Counted from the first letter of the stretch, positions 1-10,047 are shown. The stretch is 64,000 bases of DNA from JAGTVG01 sp963820995 (GCA_963820995.1 CAWGCL010000017.1:24235-88234); one strand, 5' to 3'. A program made the numbers and translations. Notes: a model not told the origin generated them from the sequence alone.

Positions 1-1393
1 TACCTATAACAAAGAATTCTGGATATTTATTGGAGCTACTGTTTTATCATTATCAGCATTTCAGGTAATCCTTCCTACGTCAATTCCAGTAATAAATTCC
101 ATTTTAAACAATATTGGAATTGAGACATCAATGGCCCCGCCAGCTGATCAGGTTATGTTTTATACCCGGTTTCAGATTTGGTTCGGCATAGGTATTGCCA
201 TGCTAACAGGTATTGGGCAGTTTTTCTGGTGGAAGAAACTGGAAAAGGGAAAAGTATACCAGGAATTCGCTTTGCCCATTGTGATCAGCCTGGTATTATC
301 TACCCTGATCATGGCGCTATCCGGACTGAGAGATCTGTCCTTCCTTTTGCTTTTAAGTGCTGGCATATTCTCTATCGTGTCAAATATCCGGACATTATTC
401 AAATTATATTCCAAAAATGTCAAGCTTTCAGGTGGTGCGATTTCCCATATTGGTGTGGCTTTAATGTTGATCGGCATCTTATATTCCTCCGGTCTATCAA
501 AAGTGATTTCTCTTAACAGATCCGGAATGACATACAGCAGCGACCTACCTGAAGAGGTGAATAAAGAAAACATACTTCTGTTCCAGGACCAGCCTGTAGA
601 AATGGATAGTTATCAACTAACCTATAATGGGAGAAGGATTAAAATTGATGGCCTTGGCGGATATTATAAAAAAGATCAATTTAACCTATTGAATGACACC
701 TATTATTTAACCGCCAAAGAAGATATTTTAAAAGGTGATCTAATAACTGTTTCAAAAGGAGATACCGTGAAATATAATCCGGAAAACACGTATTATGAAG
801 TAAGCTATAAAAAGGAAAACGGAAGCTCTTTTTTGCTATATCCAAGATTACAGGAAAATCCGGATATGGGCAATGTCGTTTCCCCCTCAATTAAAAGAAG
901 TGCTTTAAGGGATATCTATACTCACGTTACAGTAGTTGCTAACGAAGAAAAGGAATGGAGTGAAACAGTAGAGGAAGAAGTTAAACTGGGTGAAAATTTC
1001 TTCGTAAATGACTATGTTTCAACTGTTGAAAAATTCAAACGGATTGATGAGGTAGATGGCATTCCTTTGGAGGAAGGAGATATAGCAGTAAAAGCGCAAA
1101 TAAAAATACAAGGTAAAACTCAGGATTATTACCTGGAGCCTATTTACCTTATACGTGATAATTTCGCCGCAAGAATACCTGAAGAGAATGAAGCACTTGG
1201 CATCAAGCTGACGGTTTTGCAGATAATCCCTGATAAAGACGCCCTGGTTCTAGGAATAAATACTTCCCAGAAAGACTATATCATTCTGAAGGCAATTGAA
1301 AAGCCATTCATAAACTTATTATGGACCGGGACGCTGATACTTATGATCGGATTCACCATTGCCACTGTTCGTCGTGTTAAGGAAATAAAATAA
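1..1393 (+). CDS. ccmF: Cytochrome c heme lyase, CcmF/CcsA type (3' part; 5' end outside the window)
   Basis: The reading frame is open from the first bases of the window (codons begin at base 2) to a stop at 1393, giving 463 visible residues; the true start lies upstream. CcmF/CcsA-type membrane proteins handle heme and ligate it to apocytochrome c on the outer face of the inner membrane. The visible part starts in a hydrophobic helix, has further membrane helices over about residues 55-170, then a long hydrophilic, periplasm-type domain of about 270 residues, and ends in one last transmembrane helix before a basic tail (ATVRRVKEIK). This order matches the C-terminal half of CcmF. The WWD heme-handling region would lie upstream and cannot be checked. 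The next gene starts 56 bp downstream on the same strand. Confidence 0.8.
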   Translation, partial: TYNKEFWIFIGATVLSLSAFQVILPTSIPVINSILNNIGIETSMAPPADQVMFYTRFQIWFGIGIAMLTGIGQFFWWKKLEKGKVYQEFALPIVISLVLSTLIMALSGLRDLSFLLLLSAGIFSIVSNIRTLFKLYSKNVKLSGGAISHIGVALMLIGILYSSGLSKVISLNRSGMTYSSDLPEEVNKENILLFQDQPVEMDSYQLTYNGRRIKIDGLGGYYKKDQFNLLNDTYYLTAKEDILKGDLITVSKGDTVKYNPENTYYEVSYKKENGSSFLLYPRLQENPDMGNVVSPSIKRSALRDIYTHVTVVANEEKEWSETVEEEVKLGENFFVNDYVSTVEKFKRIDEVDGIPLEEGDIAVKAQIKIQGKTQDYYLEPIYLIRDNFAARIPEENEALGIKLTVLQIIPDKDALVLGINTSQKDYIILKAIEKPFINLLWTGTLILMIGFTIATVRRVKEIK

Positions 1394-1449
1394 TAATCGC
1401 GGTTACAAATCGCATTCTGTCTTTATAAATAAATACATCAGCTATTTTT

Positions 1450-2514
1450 ATGAAGACGGGATCAACCATAAGGCTATTACTAATACTGGCACTATTGTCG
1501 TCATGTGATATCGAGAATCCGATTCCAGATCCAATTGAGAATCCTGAATATGCCAACTGGATAATCCCTAAAAATGAAATTATCAAAAGGGGAACAGAAA
1601 ATGATTTTATACACTCATTTGATAATCCACAGTTTATTCCTGTGATTGCTGCTGAGGATCTGGAACCCGAAGATTTGATATTAGGATTAAATATTAAAGG
1701 TGATTATCGGGCTTATCCGATAAATATTTTGAATTATCATGAAGTGGTTAATGATGAATATGCTGCAGGAGAAAAAATGATTTCCTATTGCCCATTGAGT
1801 GGAAGCAGTACAATCTGGGACCGCAAAATTAAAGGCATTAGCACTTCATTCGGAGTTTCAAAATTTGTTTACAACTCCAGTCATTTATTGTATGACAGGG
1901 TTTCGAAAGGGCATTGGCTGCCACTCAAAGACATGTGTGTGAACGGTGAACTTGAAGGATATGAGATAGAAGGACATCATGTCATTGAAACTACCTGGGA
2001 AAACTGGCGTACCATGTTCCCTGGATCAAAAGTTATGAACCCACCTGCCGGCTCATCTTTTAACTATACTATTGATTCCTATAGTGAATACAAAAGCAGT
2101 GATACCATTTTCTATTCAGTCAAACCCTTGAACCCCGGGCTGCCAGTGAAAGAGAAAGTTCATGGGATTATTATAAATAAAAGAATAAAAGTATTTTCCT
2201 ATGAGGCTTTCGGTGATTCAACAACTATCATTCATGATAATTTTCAGGGTCTTTCAATGGTAGTAATTGGGAACCGATCAAAACAATATATCGTATCATT
2301 CGAAAGAAGAATTCCAGGTGGACCTGAGCTCGATTTTATACCTGCTTCGGATGCTCCGAATATATTAATGACAGATAATGAAGGTAACAAATATGATATC
2401 TTTGGCCTGGTAGTTGACGGTCCGCGACAGGGCCAGGCACTGATCCCAACTAAATCGATAACAGGTTATTGGTTTGCTATAGCTTCTATGTATTTGGACC
2501 CAATTATTTACTAA
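1450..2514 (+). CDS. DUF3179-family lipoprotein
   Basis: A 354-residue protein with a signal peptidase II signal: a hydrophobic stretch ends in the lipobox LLSSC, so Cys19 would be lipidated. The body matches DUF3179, with the hallmarks YPINILNYHEVVND (about residues 91-104), a SYCPLSGS segment (about 113-120) and a C-terminal region with alternating Gly/Asp. The family has no established function. Most members read CPLCG at the third landmark; here the second Cys is replaced by Ser (CPLSG), which would matter if that pair binds a metal or is redox active. It follows the heme-lyase gene by 56 bp and may be co-transcribed with it. Family assignment is fairly sure; function is unknown. Confidence 0.8.
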   Translation: MKTGSTIRLLLILALLSSCDIENPIPDPIENPEYANWIIPKNEIIKRGTENDFIHSFDNPQFIPVIAAEDLEPEDLILGLNIKGDYRAYPINILNYHEVVNDEYAAGEKMISYCPLSGSSTIWDRKIKGISTSFGVSKFVYNSSHLLYDRVSKGHWLPLKDMCVNGELEGYEIEGHHVIETTWENWRTMFPGSKVMNPPAGSSFNYTIDSYSEYKSSDTIFYSVKPLNPGLPVKEKVHGIIINKRIKVFSYEAFGDSTTIIHDNFQGLSMVVIGNRSKQYIVSFERRIPGGPELDFIPASDAPNILMTDNEGNKYDIFGLVVDGPRQGQALIPTKSITGYWFAIASMYLDPIIY

Positions 2515-2594
2515 TTTTTCCTTTTTCTGATTTAAATCATTTTTTCTAAGAACTATGAAGAATAGTTTTGTCTCAAGTTAGATTTTTTGCAGGA

Positions 2595-3053
2595 ATGAGA
2601 CCATTTAAAGTTATTGGCATACAGCAAATAGCCATTGGAGGTGAAGATAAGGAAAAGCTTGCTAGATTCTGGATTGACATTATGGGCCTGGAAAAGGTAA
2701 AAACCTTTAAGAGTGAGATGGAAAACGTGGATGAGGATGTGCTGAAGATTGGGGATGGGCCGCATGCCGTAGAGGTGGATATCATGCAACCTGTGGATAT
2801 AGAAAAAAAACCCAGGGTTCATGAGCCAAAACTTAATCATGTAGGCTTATGGATTGATGATCTGGCAAAAGCAGTTGAATGGTTACAGGAACAAGGTGTA
2901 AGGTTTACACCGGGAGGAATCAGAAAAGGTGCATCAGGATATGATGTTTGTTTTATACATCCAAAAGGTAATGAAGATTTCCCCTTATGTAGTGAGGGGG
3001 TTTTGGTGGAACTAGTACAAGCACCTGAAGAGGTGGTCGACGCTAAGCGTTGA
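2595..3053 (+). CDS. VOC (glyoxalase/bleomycin-resistance-like) family protein
   Basis: A 152-residue protein of the vicinal-oxygen-chelate fold. It has two beta-alpha-beta-beta-beta halves: the first begins IGIQQIAIGGED and the second begins LNHVGLWIDDLAKAV, followed by FTPGGIRKGASGYDVCFIHPKG and a closing GVLVELVQAP strand. The ELVQ near the end is the usual last metal-ligand strand of this fold, as in lactoylglutathione lyases and methylmalonyl-CoA epimerases. The frame continues upstream to a TTG at 2568, but ATG 2595 (MRPFKVIGIQQ) fits the fold and is preferred. A strong terminator follows. The substrate cannot be told from sequence. Confidence 0.8.
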   Translation: MRPFKVIGIQQIAIGGEDKEKLARFWIDIMGLEKVKTFKSEMENVDEDVLKIGDGPHAVEVDIMQPVDIEKKPRVHEPKLNHVGLWIDDLAKAVEWLQEQGVRFTPGGIRKGASGYDVCFIHPKGNEDFPLCSEGVLVELVQAPEEVVDAKR

Positions 3054-3086
3054 TGACTAGTTTTTTGTGGTTGTAAAGTTTGGTTT

Positions 3087-3118
3087 AGCCGGGTATTTTT
3101 ATACCCGGTTTTTTTATT
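3087..3118 (+). terminator. Rho-independent terminator after the VOC gene
   Basis: An 8-bp perfect stem, CCGGGTAT (3089-3096) and ATACCCGG (3101-3108), with a TTTT loop and a run of seven or more T directly after it. It lies 35 bp past the stop codon of the VOC gene and 8 bp before the DUF2520 gene, so it separates the two transcription units. Confidence 0.9.
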
Positions 3119-3125
3119 TTTATAT

Positions 3126-3911
3126 ATGGAATATTACAACATTGCCTTCATAGGTGCGGGAAATCTTGCCTGGCATCTTGCCCCCGAACTTGAGAATTTC
3201 GGGCATAAGGTGTCATTGGTAAACAGCAGATCTAAAAAAAATGCAGTTTCTTTAATTGATAGGCTATACAGGGCATCTTACAAAAAGAGTCTGGATTTCT
3301 CAAAGTCAGATATTGATATAATAATTATCACAGTTTCGGACAATCACATAAAAGATATAGCTTCAGAGATTATAATTCCGGAACATTGCTGTATCATCCA
3401 TACAAGTGGCACCCAATCTATAGAGATATTGGGTAGATCGGCTGCCTTGCATTATGGAGTTCTTTATCCTTTACAAAGCTTTACGAAGGGTGTAAAAGCC
3501 AGCTTTAAAGATACGCCTATCTTCGTGGAAGGAAACGGGAATTATGCCTATAAGGTTCTTCAGGAATTATCAAGGAAACTTTCAAAACAAACATATAAGC
3601 TTGATAGTGAACAGCGTAGTATTTTACACCTCAGTGCGGTAATAGCTTCTAACTTCTCGAACCATATGCTTACAATCGCCAAATCCTTAATGGACCAGCA
3701 TGATATGAGTTTTGAATTATTACATAATGTAGTTTATACAATGGTTCAAAAAGCCTTTATAGCAGGGCCAAAGAACGGACAGACCGGGCCTGCTGTGCGG
3801 AAAGACCTGGACACTCTGGAAAAACACCGGAAACTGCTAAAAAGTGACCAAAACCTGCAAAAACTATATACGCTTATTTCAAATCACATTATTAATACCC
3901 ATCATAATTGA
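3126..3911 (+). CDS. Rossmann-fold DUF2520 protein (ProC/6PGDH-like)
   Basis: A 261-residue protein. The N-terminal NAD(P)-binding Rossmann half starts YNIAFIGAGNLAWHLA (GxGNxA fingerprint, residues 10-15) and continues with VSLVNSRS and IIITVSDNHIKDIA. The C-terminal helical half has GPKNGQTGPAVRKD near residues 217-230, a DUF2520 landmark resembling the dimerisation domain of pyrroline-5-carboxylate and beta-hydroxyacid dehydrogenases. It is probably an NADP-dependent oxidoreductase, but no member has a firmly assigned substrate that I know of. The start ATG lies 8 bp after a terminator, so its promoter must overlap the terminator or the gene depends on read-through. Confidence 0.8.
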   Translation: MEYYNIAFIGAGNLAWHLAPELENFGHKVSLVNSRSKKNAVSLIDRLYRASYKKSLDFSKSDIDIIIITVSDNHIKDIASEIIIPEHCCIIHTSGTQSIEILGRSAALHYGVLYPLQSFTKGVKASFKDTPIFVEGNGNYAYKVLQELSRKLSKQTYKLDSEQRSILHLSAVIASNFSNHMLTIAKSLMDQHDMSFELLHNVVYTMVQKAFIAGPKNGQTGPAVRKDLDTLEKHRKLLKSDQNLQKLYTLISNHIINTHHN

Positions 3912-4051
3912 CCGATTCTCAATTTTCTGAATAAGGGCTAAAAAATATCCTTTCTGAAAAGATCTGGTAACAGAATTTATCCAGTAGTTTATTTCCTTTT
4001 TAAGTTATTTGTAAAAGCTTAATAATTGTCTCTATTGAAGTATCGCTTTGA

Positions 4052-7000
4052 TCAATGCTTTCCACAGGCACATCCTGGCAACATAAATCCCTGGCTTTCT
4101 TCATGCCACTCAAAATTGTCGTTATAAGCGTCCAGCTCCCAGAAGAACTTTGTCCTCTTTTTATCCACATTCCCAATTTCATTCATGGAATCAGTGTTAT
4201 ATAATCTGCCATTGATCATTACCATGTCTACAGAGTTCGTATTCTGTATATCCTGAAGAGGATCTTTATCCAGAACAATCAGATCTGCCAGTTTCCCTTC
4301 TTTGATAGATCCTAATTCATCACCCATTCCTATATATTCAGCGCCATCGATAGTAGCGGCTTTCAGTACCTGCATATTAGTCATCCCTCCTTGAGAAAGG
4401 TTCCACATTTCCCAATGCACACCGAGACCTTGTAACTGCCCGTGGCCTCCGACGCATATCCTCACGCCTCTGTCGGCCAGAGCTTTGCATGATTCTGATA
4501 CCAGAATATGCCCATTATCATATTCCTTATCAGGAACCATAGTCCTGTGCCTGGACCGGCTATCGATAATACTTCTTGGGGTGTATTTTAAAAGTTTCTC
4601 ATTTTCCCAGACATTGGTTTTCTGATACCAATAATATTCCCCGTTTAATCCTCCATAATTGACAATTAAGGTAGGTGTATTGGCTGTATTGCTTGCAGAC
4701 CATAATTGAAGAACATCTTCGTAAAGGGGAGCTACAGGCAAATTATGTTCAATACTTGTATGCCCATCATAGATCTCACTCAAATTATGATAAAATGTCG
4801 ATCCACCTTCCGGATAGACCATTATACCCAATTCCCTTGCCGCCTTTATGATCTGTTGACGCTGTTCTCTTCTGGGCTGATTATAACTTTTAATGGAAAA
4901 GGCACCGTAGGCCTGGGTTCGTTTCAAAGCACTCCGGGCATCATCCAAATTGTTGATAACAGCCTTAAAATCACCATCAGCACCATAAATTATGGTTCCT
5001 GTTGTATAGATCCTGGGTCCAACCATGTTGCCGGCTTTAACCATCTCAGATTGGGAGAAGGACATCTCTGAATTCGATGATGGATCATGTGTTGCTGTAA
5101 TTCCATAAGCAAGATTGGCATAATATGTCCACTCCTTCTGGGGGCTCAATCCATACCTGAAGGCAAATAAATGTGCATGAGAATCAATGAAACCAGGCAT
5201 GATCACCTTGCCACTAACATCTATAATTTTTGCCCGCCGGGGAATTTTAACATCCTCCTTTTTTCCGATGGAAATTATCCTGTTGTCTTCCACTACTACG
5301 ACACCTTCCTCAATGATCCTTTCCCCTTCCATAGTAATGATCTTTGCACCTTCAAAAGCAATAATGCCTTCAGGAACATCAGTCTTTAACTCAAGGTCAA
5401 CATTGATAACATTCTTTTTTATTTCAGAAATAGAATCAGGTGATCCTTCAAGAAAGGTAAAACAGTTTTTAACATCAACTGTATAGTATTTTTCTCCTAA
5501 TGTCCAGTGTAGTTTCTTACTGTCTTTTGTCCATTGCAGATTTATGCCGGCATCATCGGAAACCTTTGCTACAGGTAAGGCTTTTGTTGATGCCGAAAGG
5601 TCAAAGGTCTGACCAGAAGGATTGAATGGCATAATATAAACCTGGTGTAGTTCTCCAAAGGCAAGCCATTTATTGTCGGGGCTTACATTATATTGATTGG
5701 CATAGGTAGATTTGAAGTGTGTTCTTTCTTCTTCACCCTGAAGATTGACACTTTTATATGATTTATTTAAAGAACCAAACAGATATCCACCGGTCTGATA
5801 AAATATACGATCTCCACGATTATTAAATCTTGGCGAAATTTCCTTCACTGATTATAAAATGTTGTTTTTCATCCTCAACGGACATCCAGTAAAGGCCCGG
5901 TTCTTTGGTATATGACATGCCCATGGCAAGATTGCCTGATTCTTTCTGGTAAACTATTTTTTTACTGTCAGGTGAAAAAGACGGAGTCCTGTAAATTCCC
6001 TTTTCGCTTGTCAGGGTTCTTGATTCTTCCCCTCCAATAGCCATCATTTTAATGCTTCCTTTTTCTTCATCATTCCAGGTAACGTATACTATATTTTTCC
6101 CATCCGGTGAGAAAGAAGGTTCAAATTCAAAATCACTTCCATCGGTAAGGCGTTCCGGTTCGCCATCCGGGAGTTTTTTTGACCATAAGTATCCAACAGC
6201 ATTAAATACAAGCAATTTCTCATCCGGAGATGTTACAGCATGACGGATAACATTGACTTTGAATTTTTCCGGGGCTACTTCATGTTTAAAATAAAGCGCA
6301 TCGCTGATTTTATGATCCGCCGAAGCAGTGAATTCAATGGTTTCTGAATTACCTGTTTGTGTATTGATCTTTAAGATCTTACCACCTGCCCAGATAATGA
6401 TATTTTCATTATCCGGCAACCAATTGAAGTTTGTATATACACCGAAAATGGCCCAGGCTTCCTGCTGATCCTTACTTAGTTGATCAAATGCGGGCTTTTG
6501 AATGCCAGTTTTCAGGTCGTGAATATAAAGAACCGACTTTTCCCTCACCCTCCGAACAAATGCCAGCTTTTTTCCATCAGGAGATACCTGTGGCCGGATT
6601 GCACCTCCGGGTCCTTGAATGATTGTTTCTGATTTTCCTTTTTCTATATCATATCTTTTAATAACATAAATCTGCGAATTTGGATCTTTGTTATACTGGA
6701 AAAATCCTCCGGGATAAACATCCTGGCTGTAATAAATATATCTGCCATCCGGGCTAAAACAAGGTTCACCAAGATCCTGCTGATCATTCATCTTTTCTAC
6801 AAGTTGAATACCAGTTCCACCGGATATATGGTACATCCAAAGTTCTCCGGCACCCAGTGATCTTTCTGAAGTGAAGTGCTTTCTGGCAACCAGATATTGC
6901 CCATCAGGAGACCAAACCGCATTGTTAAGCAACCTGAAGTCTTCTTTGGTTATTTGTTGCGGATTAGTCCCGTCGAGGTTCATGGTCCATATGTTGTCTC

Positions 7001-7319
7001 CTCCTCCGGCATCACTAGTAAAGCTGATCTTTTTACCGTCAGGACTGAACCTTGGCTGTACTTCAAATGGATATCCTCCTCTTAGTAATTTGGCCTGACC
7101 ACCTGAAACAGGCATTATATATATATCGCCAAGTATTTCAAAAACGATACGTGTCCCATCAGGGCTTACATCGAGATTAATCCAGGTTCCTTCAGAAGTT
7201 GTAATTTTTACTTCTTTAAAAGGTTCCCCCGGTTCTGCAACATTCCACTTGTCTTTATTTTCCTGACCGTTAAGGTGCAATGCCAGGAACATTGGTATAA
7301 TCAATAGATTAATTTTCAT
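4052..7319 (-). pseudogene. Secreted PD40 (TolB-like) beta-propeller / amidohydrolase, interrupted by a single-base frameshift
   Basis: Two overlapping minus-strand frames (7319-5823 and 5848-4052) together form one family member. The N-terminal part has a signal peptide ending near HLNGQ and repeated PD40 motifs (SPDGTRIVF, SPDGKKISF, SPDGQYLVA, SPDGRYIYYS). The downstream frame completes the propeller and then carries the metal-dependent hydrolase domain: MPGFIDSHAHLFAF with the HxH ligands, YPEGGSTFYH, IEHN, CVGGHGQLQG and GKLADLIVLDKDP. The frames join if one base is dropped in GGAAATTTC near 5839-5841, giving ...SEG-ISPRFN.... The span minus one base is 1089 codons, a normal length for the family. 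The apparent GTG start at 5848 falls mid-propeller, so a second independent gene is unlikely. The natural substrate is unknown; such enzymes act outside the cytoplasm. Confidence 0.85.
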
Positions 7320-7501
7320 TTATTAAATGGTTTTTTATAGCTACAAAAATGTTCAATTTTATCTAATTATCCGTTGTGGTATGGTAAATTAGGGATTGTG
7401 GACTGTGCTCGTATCCGCCGTTACCGAAGCTGAAGAGGGTGAAAATGTCTGAAATACCCCTACCATATTTAATATGCCACGTGCTACACTGTCATGAATT
7501 A
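7320..7501. other. Non-coding spacer of unlike composition downstream of the methyltransferase
   Basis: Between the amidohydrolase start and the methyltransferase stop lie about 180 bases without a plausible gene. The stretch around 7395-7495 is richer in G and C than other spacers in this window and lacks their A/T runs. It may be a remnant of acquired DNA together with the spacer at 8081-8192. No terminal repeat or recombination site could be identified with confidence. Confidence 0.4.
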
Positions 7502-8080
7502 TTATTTCTTTTTCACAATATACATACAATATTTAGTCTCTGATTTGTGTCCAGATACTTTATCCTCGTATTTATAAATCAACGAAGAATCATTTAAAAT
7601 CTCAAAATCAAGTCCCGAACTTTCGATCGTGTTCTTCAGAATCTTTACTTTTTTACCTGTGTCTTGAATGCAAATGCAAATCAGTCCGTTTTTATTTATC
7701 CGTTTTGCAATTTTATCAATCAGGTCAGTCTCTCGCTTTTTGTCTCGTTTTTCAAAGTGGAACATTGAGTCAAGCAACACAATATCAAAATCCTGGTAAT
7801 TATTAAATGAATAAATATCTCCGACTAATCCAGTTACATTTAATCCTTCTTTTTCAGATATTGAGTTCATTTGGTCAATACCGACTTTGGAATTATCAAT
7901 CCCTGTAACTATGTATCCAAGTCGAGCTAAATATATCAAGTCTCTTCCCTGTCCACACCCTAAATCAATCATTTTGCCTTTTGGCTCATATCGCCTGAAA
8001 AAATCAATCAGTTCGGGGTATGGTTCTCCGAATAAATCCTCCACTTCGTAATATTTATCATAATCTGTCATCTGAATCAT
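7502..8080 (-). CDS. Class I SAM-dependent methyltransferase
   Basis: A 192-residue protein with a Rossmann-type methyltransferase core. Motif I is MIDLGCGQGRDL (about residues 37-48), the acidic end of beta-2 is VTGIDNS, motif II/III is VGDIYSF and the post-motif is FDIVLLDSMFHFEKRDK. It resembles TehB/UbiE-like small-molecule methyltransferases; the acceptor cannot be predicted. A second possible start (MTDYDKYY) lies three codons in. The gene stands alone: both flanking spacers look different from the rest of the window and neither neighbour is functionally related, which suggests acquisition as a single-gene unit. Confidence 0.8.
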   Translation of the reverse strand: MIQMTDYDKYYEVEDLFGEPYPELIDFFRRYEPKGKMIDLGCGQGRDLIYLARLGYIVTGIDNSKVGIDQMNSISEKEGLNVTGLVGDIYSFNNYQDFDIVLLDSMFHFEKRDKKRETDLIDKIAKRINKNGLICICIQDTGKKVKILKNTIESSGLDFEILNDSSLIYKYEDKVSGHKSETKYCMYIVKKK

Positions 8081-8192
8081 TCGAATTTTGTCATTTGTAG
8101 CGACCTCTTTGCAAGCTTCACAACTATTGAATAAAACTTTGGCTTAATGCGAGCCGCTATAAGTATTTTCTGCAGGAAGGATCTGCTCATTT

Positions 8193-8867
8193 TTATTCCT
8201 GACTTTTGATGTGATATTCTGAGACCAGGTATGGTTCTATACTTGGATAATCGATAAATGACTTCACATCAAAATACACCTGAAGCATTCTTGGAACGAT
8301 CATTAGGGGATTTCCAAAAAATTTGAAGGGATTAAACAGTTCCGAACTTGTTTTACAATGCTCCTCTACAATGCCATCAAATATCTCAGCGGACGCCGGG
8401 GTATATGCCTCAACAACATTCCGGTTATAATGCCATAAAGGATGGATTTTTAATGATAAAGGGGTATGGCCATTATGCCAACGGTCAAGGAATTTTTCAT
8501 ACTCCAGGTCTTTCTTTTTCCTGAATAGTGTGAGAAGGCATACTCCTGGTGTAATATCACCATCCGGCCAGGTCCTATCATATTCCACAGGTAGAGCCTC
8601 AGTAACCTGATAGGAACCGATAAATTCCTTCGATTCAAGAAGTGAAGGAATAATTTCTTTTTCTTTATTGAAATACACTGATACGGCGGCAATTTTAGAT
8701 TTTTTAAAGGGTATCACCGTGTTCCGGGGAGGTTCCTGTTCAGTCAACACCAGTTTGACCGAAATACCATTTGTCTTTATAGGTTCCACCGCAGAAAATA
8801 TCCGATGCTTAAAAGCATCATATGACTCTGATTCCTTTCCCCTGATCAGGTAAATATCTTTTTGCAT
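8193..8867 (-). CDS. EthD-domain protein
   Basis: A 224-residue cytosolic protein. The diagnostic part is LDRWHNGHTPLSLKIHPLWHY near residues 137-157, the W-x-x-x-H-x-x-L signature of the EthD family (dimeric alpha-beta barrel). The N-terminal half also has a ferredoxin-like alternation of strands and helices, so the protein may hold two such barrels. EthD-like proteins bind or cyclise hydrophobic substrates, and some accompany ring-cleavage or ether-degradation enzymes. It is divergently paired with a 3-beta-HSD-like dehydrogenase, 76 bp apart, which suggests shared regulation and a joint role with a hydrophobic alcohol or ketone substrate. That role is inference. Confidence 0.7.
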   Translation of the reverse strand: MQKDIYLIRGKESESYDAFKHRIFSAVEPIKTNGISVKLVLTEQEPPRNTVIPFKKSKIAAVSVYFNKEKEIIPSLLESKEFIGSYQVTEALPVEYDRTWPDGDITPGVCLLTLFRKKKDLEYEKFLDRWHNGHTPLSLKIHPLWHYNRNVVEAYTPASAEIFDGIVEEHCKTSSELFNPFKFFGNPLMIVPRMLQVYFDVKSFIDYPSIEPYLVSEYHIKSQE

Positions 8868-8943
8868 TACATCGAATTTATAATATGATTTAAAATATAT
8901 AATAATATTTTTATAAGCTGAAATATATTATACATAATCCTTT

Positions 8944-10005
8944 ATGCAGATGAAAGAATTCGTTGAATCCAATAGGGCTTATTCCATATTAGTTACCGGT
9001 GGTTCAGGATTTCTTGGTCAGGCAATAATAAAGGAGTTGCTGATCGATTCTCCATTGATCAACTCTAAGGAAATCAGAATTCTGGATTTAGAAGAATATA
9101 GTGAATCAAGTGAGCCTGGAATTACTTACATTCATGGGGATGTCCGTGATTATGAAAGCCTGGAAAAAGCTTCAAGAGGTGTTGATATCATCTTTCATTC
9201 AGCTGCTATTGTGGATTGGGGGACACATTCTGCGAATGACGTCTATGATGTAAATTTTAAGGGAACAGAAAACGTGATCAAAGCCTGTAAAAGGAATAAT
9301 GTTGGCATATTGATCTATACAAGTTCTCTTGATGCCGTATTTACCGGCAAACCACTTGTAAATATAAATGAAGATCAGCCTTACCCTGAGGTGCACCCTA
9401 ATATGTATTGTGAGAGTAAAGCGCTTTCAGAAAAGGCTGTAATTGAAGCTAATAATAATTCGTTAAAGACCTGCGTACTTCGGCCATCTGACGTTTATGG
9501 AGAAGGAGATCCTTATCATATTGACTCCCTGATCAACATGGCAAAAACAGGTTTTTATGTCCGGCTGGGCAATGGTACTTCAAAATGCCAGCATGTATAT
9601 GTAGGCAATATGGCTCATGCTCATATATTGGCGGCAAAAAATATATTGGAGCAAAATACCATTATAACCGGAAAAATATACTTCATAACCGATGGCCCTG
9701 GTCATAACTTTTTTTCCTTTTTTGATCAGATCGTTGAAAAATCAGGTTATAAGATATGGCCAAAAAATATGTGGTTACCCAGGTGGCTGGCTTATGCGAT
9801 AGGAAGCATTTCAGAGTTTACCGCTTTTCTTTTCAGGCCGATCCGGCATTATAATCCTAAGTTCAGCCGGTTTGCAGTAGTGTATACGTGTACAGATTTT
9901 ACCTTTTCATCCGATAGGGCGAGGGAGGATTTTGGATTCAAACCTAAATACAGTTTTGAGTATTCGATAGAGAGAACAGTGAACCATTATAAAGTTAAAG
10001 GGTAA
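8944..10005 (+). CDS. NAD-dependent epimerase/3-beta-hydroxysteroid-dehydrogenase-like protein
   Basis: A 353-residue extended short-chain dehydrogenase. The NAD-binding fingerprint is ILVTGGSGFLG (residues 16-26), followed by HGDVRD (acidic adenine contact), SAAIVDWG and the catalytic pair in YCESK (about Tyr154 and Lys158). The segment PSDVYGEGDP and the late KCQHVYVGNMAHAH match the 3-beta-HSD branch (sterol and plant-type reductases) better than sugar epimerases. A second ATG two codons in is an alternative start. It is divergent from the EthD-like gene. The reaction is likely oxidation or reduction of a secondary alcohol on a hydrophobic substrate; identity is unproven. Confidence 0.8.
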   Translation: MQMKEFVESNRAYSILVTGGSGFLGQAIIKELLIDSPLINSKEIRILDLEEYSESSEPGITYIHGDVRDYESLEKASRGVDIIFHSAAIVDWGTHSANDVYDVNFKGTENVIKACKRNNVGILIYTSSLDAVFTGKPLVNINEDQPYPEVHPNMYCESKALSEKAVIEANNNSLKTCVLRPSDVYGEGDPYHIDSLINMAKTGFYVRLGNGTSKCQHVYVGNMAHAHILAAKNILEQNTIITGKIYFITDGPGHNFFSFFDQIVEKSGYKIWPKNMWLPRWLAYAIGSISEFTAFLFRPIRHYNPKFSRFAVVYTCTDFTFSSDRAREDFGFKPKYSFEYSIERTVNHYKVKG

Positions 10006-10047
10006 ATCTCTTACGATCCTGAAAAACTTATGAGAGGTTTTGGGAAA

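Noticed and set aside
4052..5848. A separate amidohydrolase gene starting with GTG at 5848
   Set aside because: The start would fall in the middle of the PD40 propeller and give no signal peptide. Joining to the upstream frame by removing one base gives a normal family member.
5830..5850. Programmed -1 ribosomal frameshift at A-AAT-TTC
   Set aside because: The downstream gene is in the +1 frame, and a -1 slip leads to a different frame. No pseudoknot is evident, and three other genes show the same +1 type of break without slippery heptamers.
8081..8192. Integron attC-like recombination site beside the methyltransferase
   Set aside because: Partly complementary TAGCG/CGCTA ends were seen, but the attC core consensus (RYYYAAC and GTTRRRY) could not be found in a proper arrangement.
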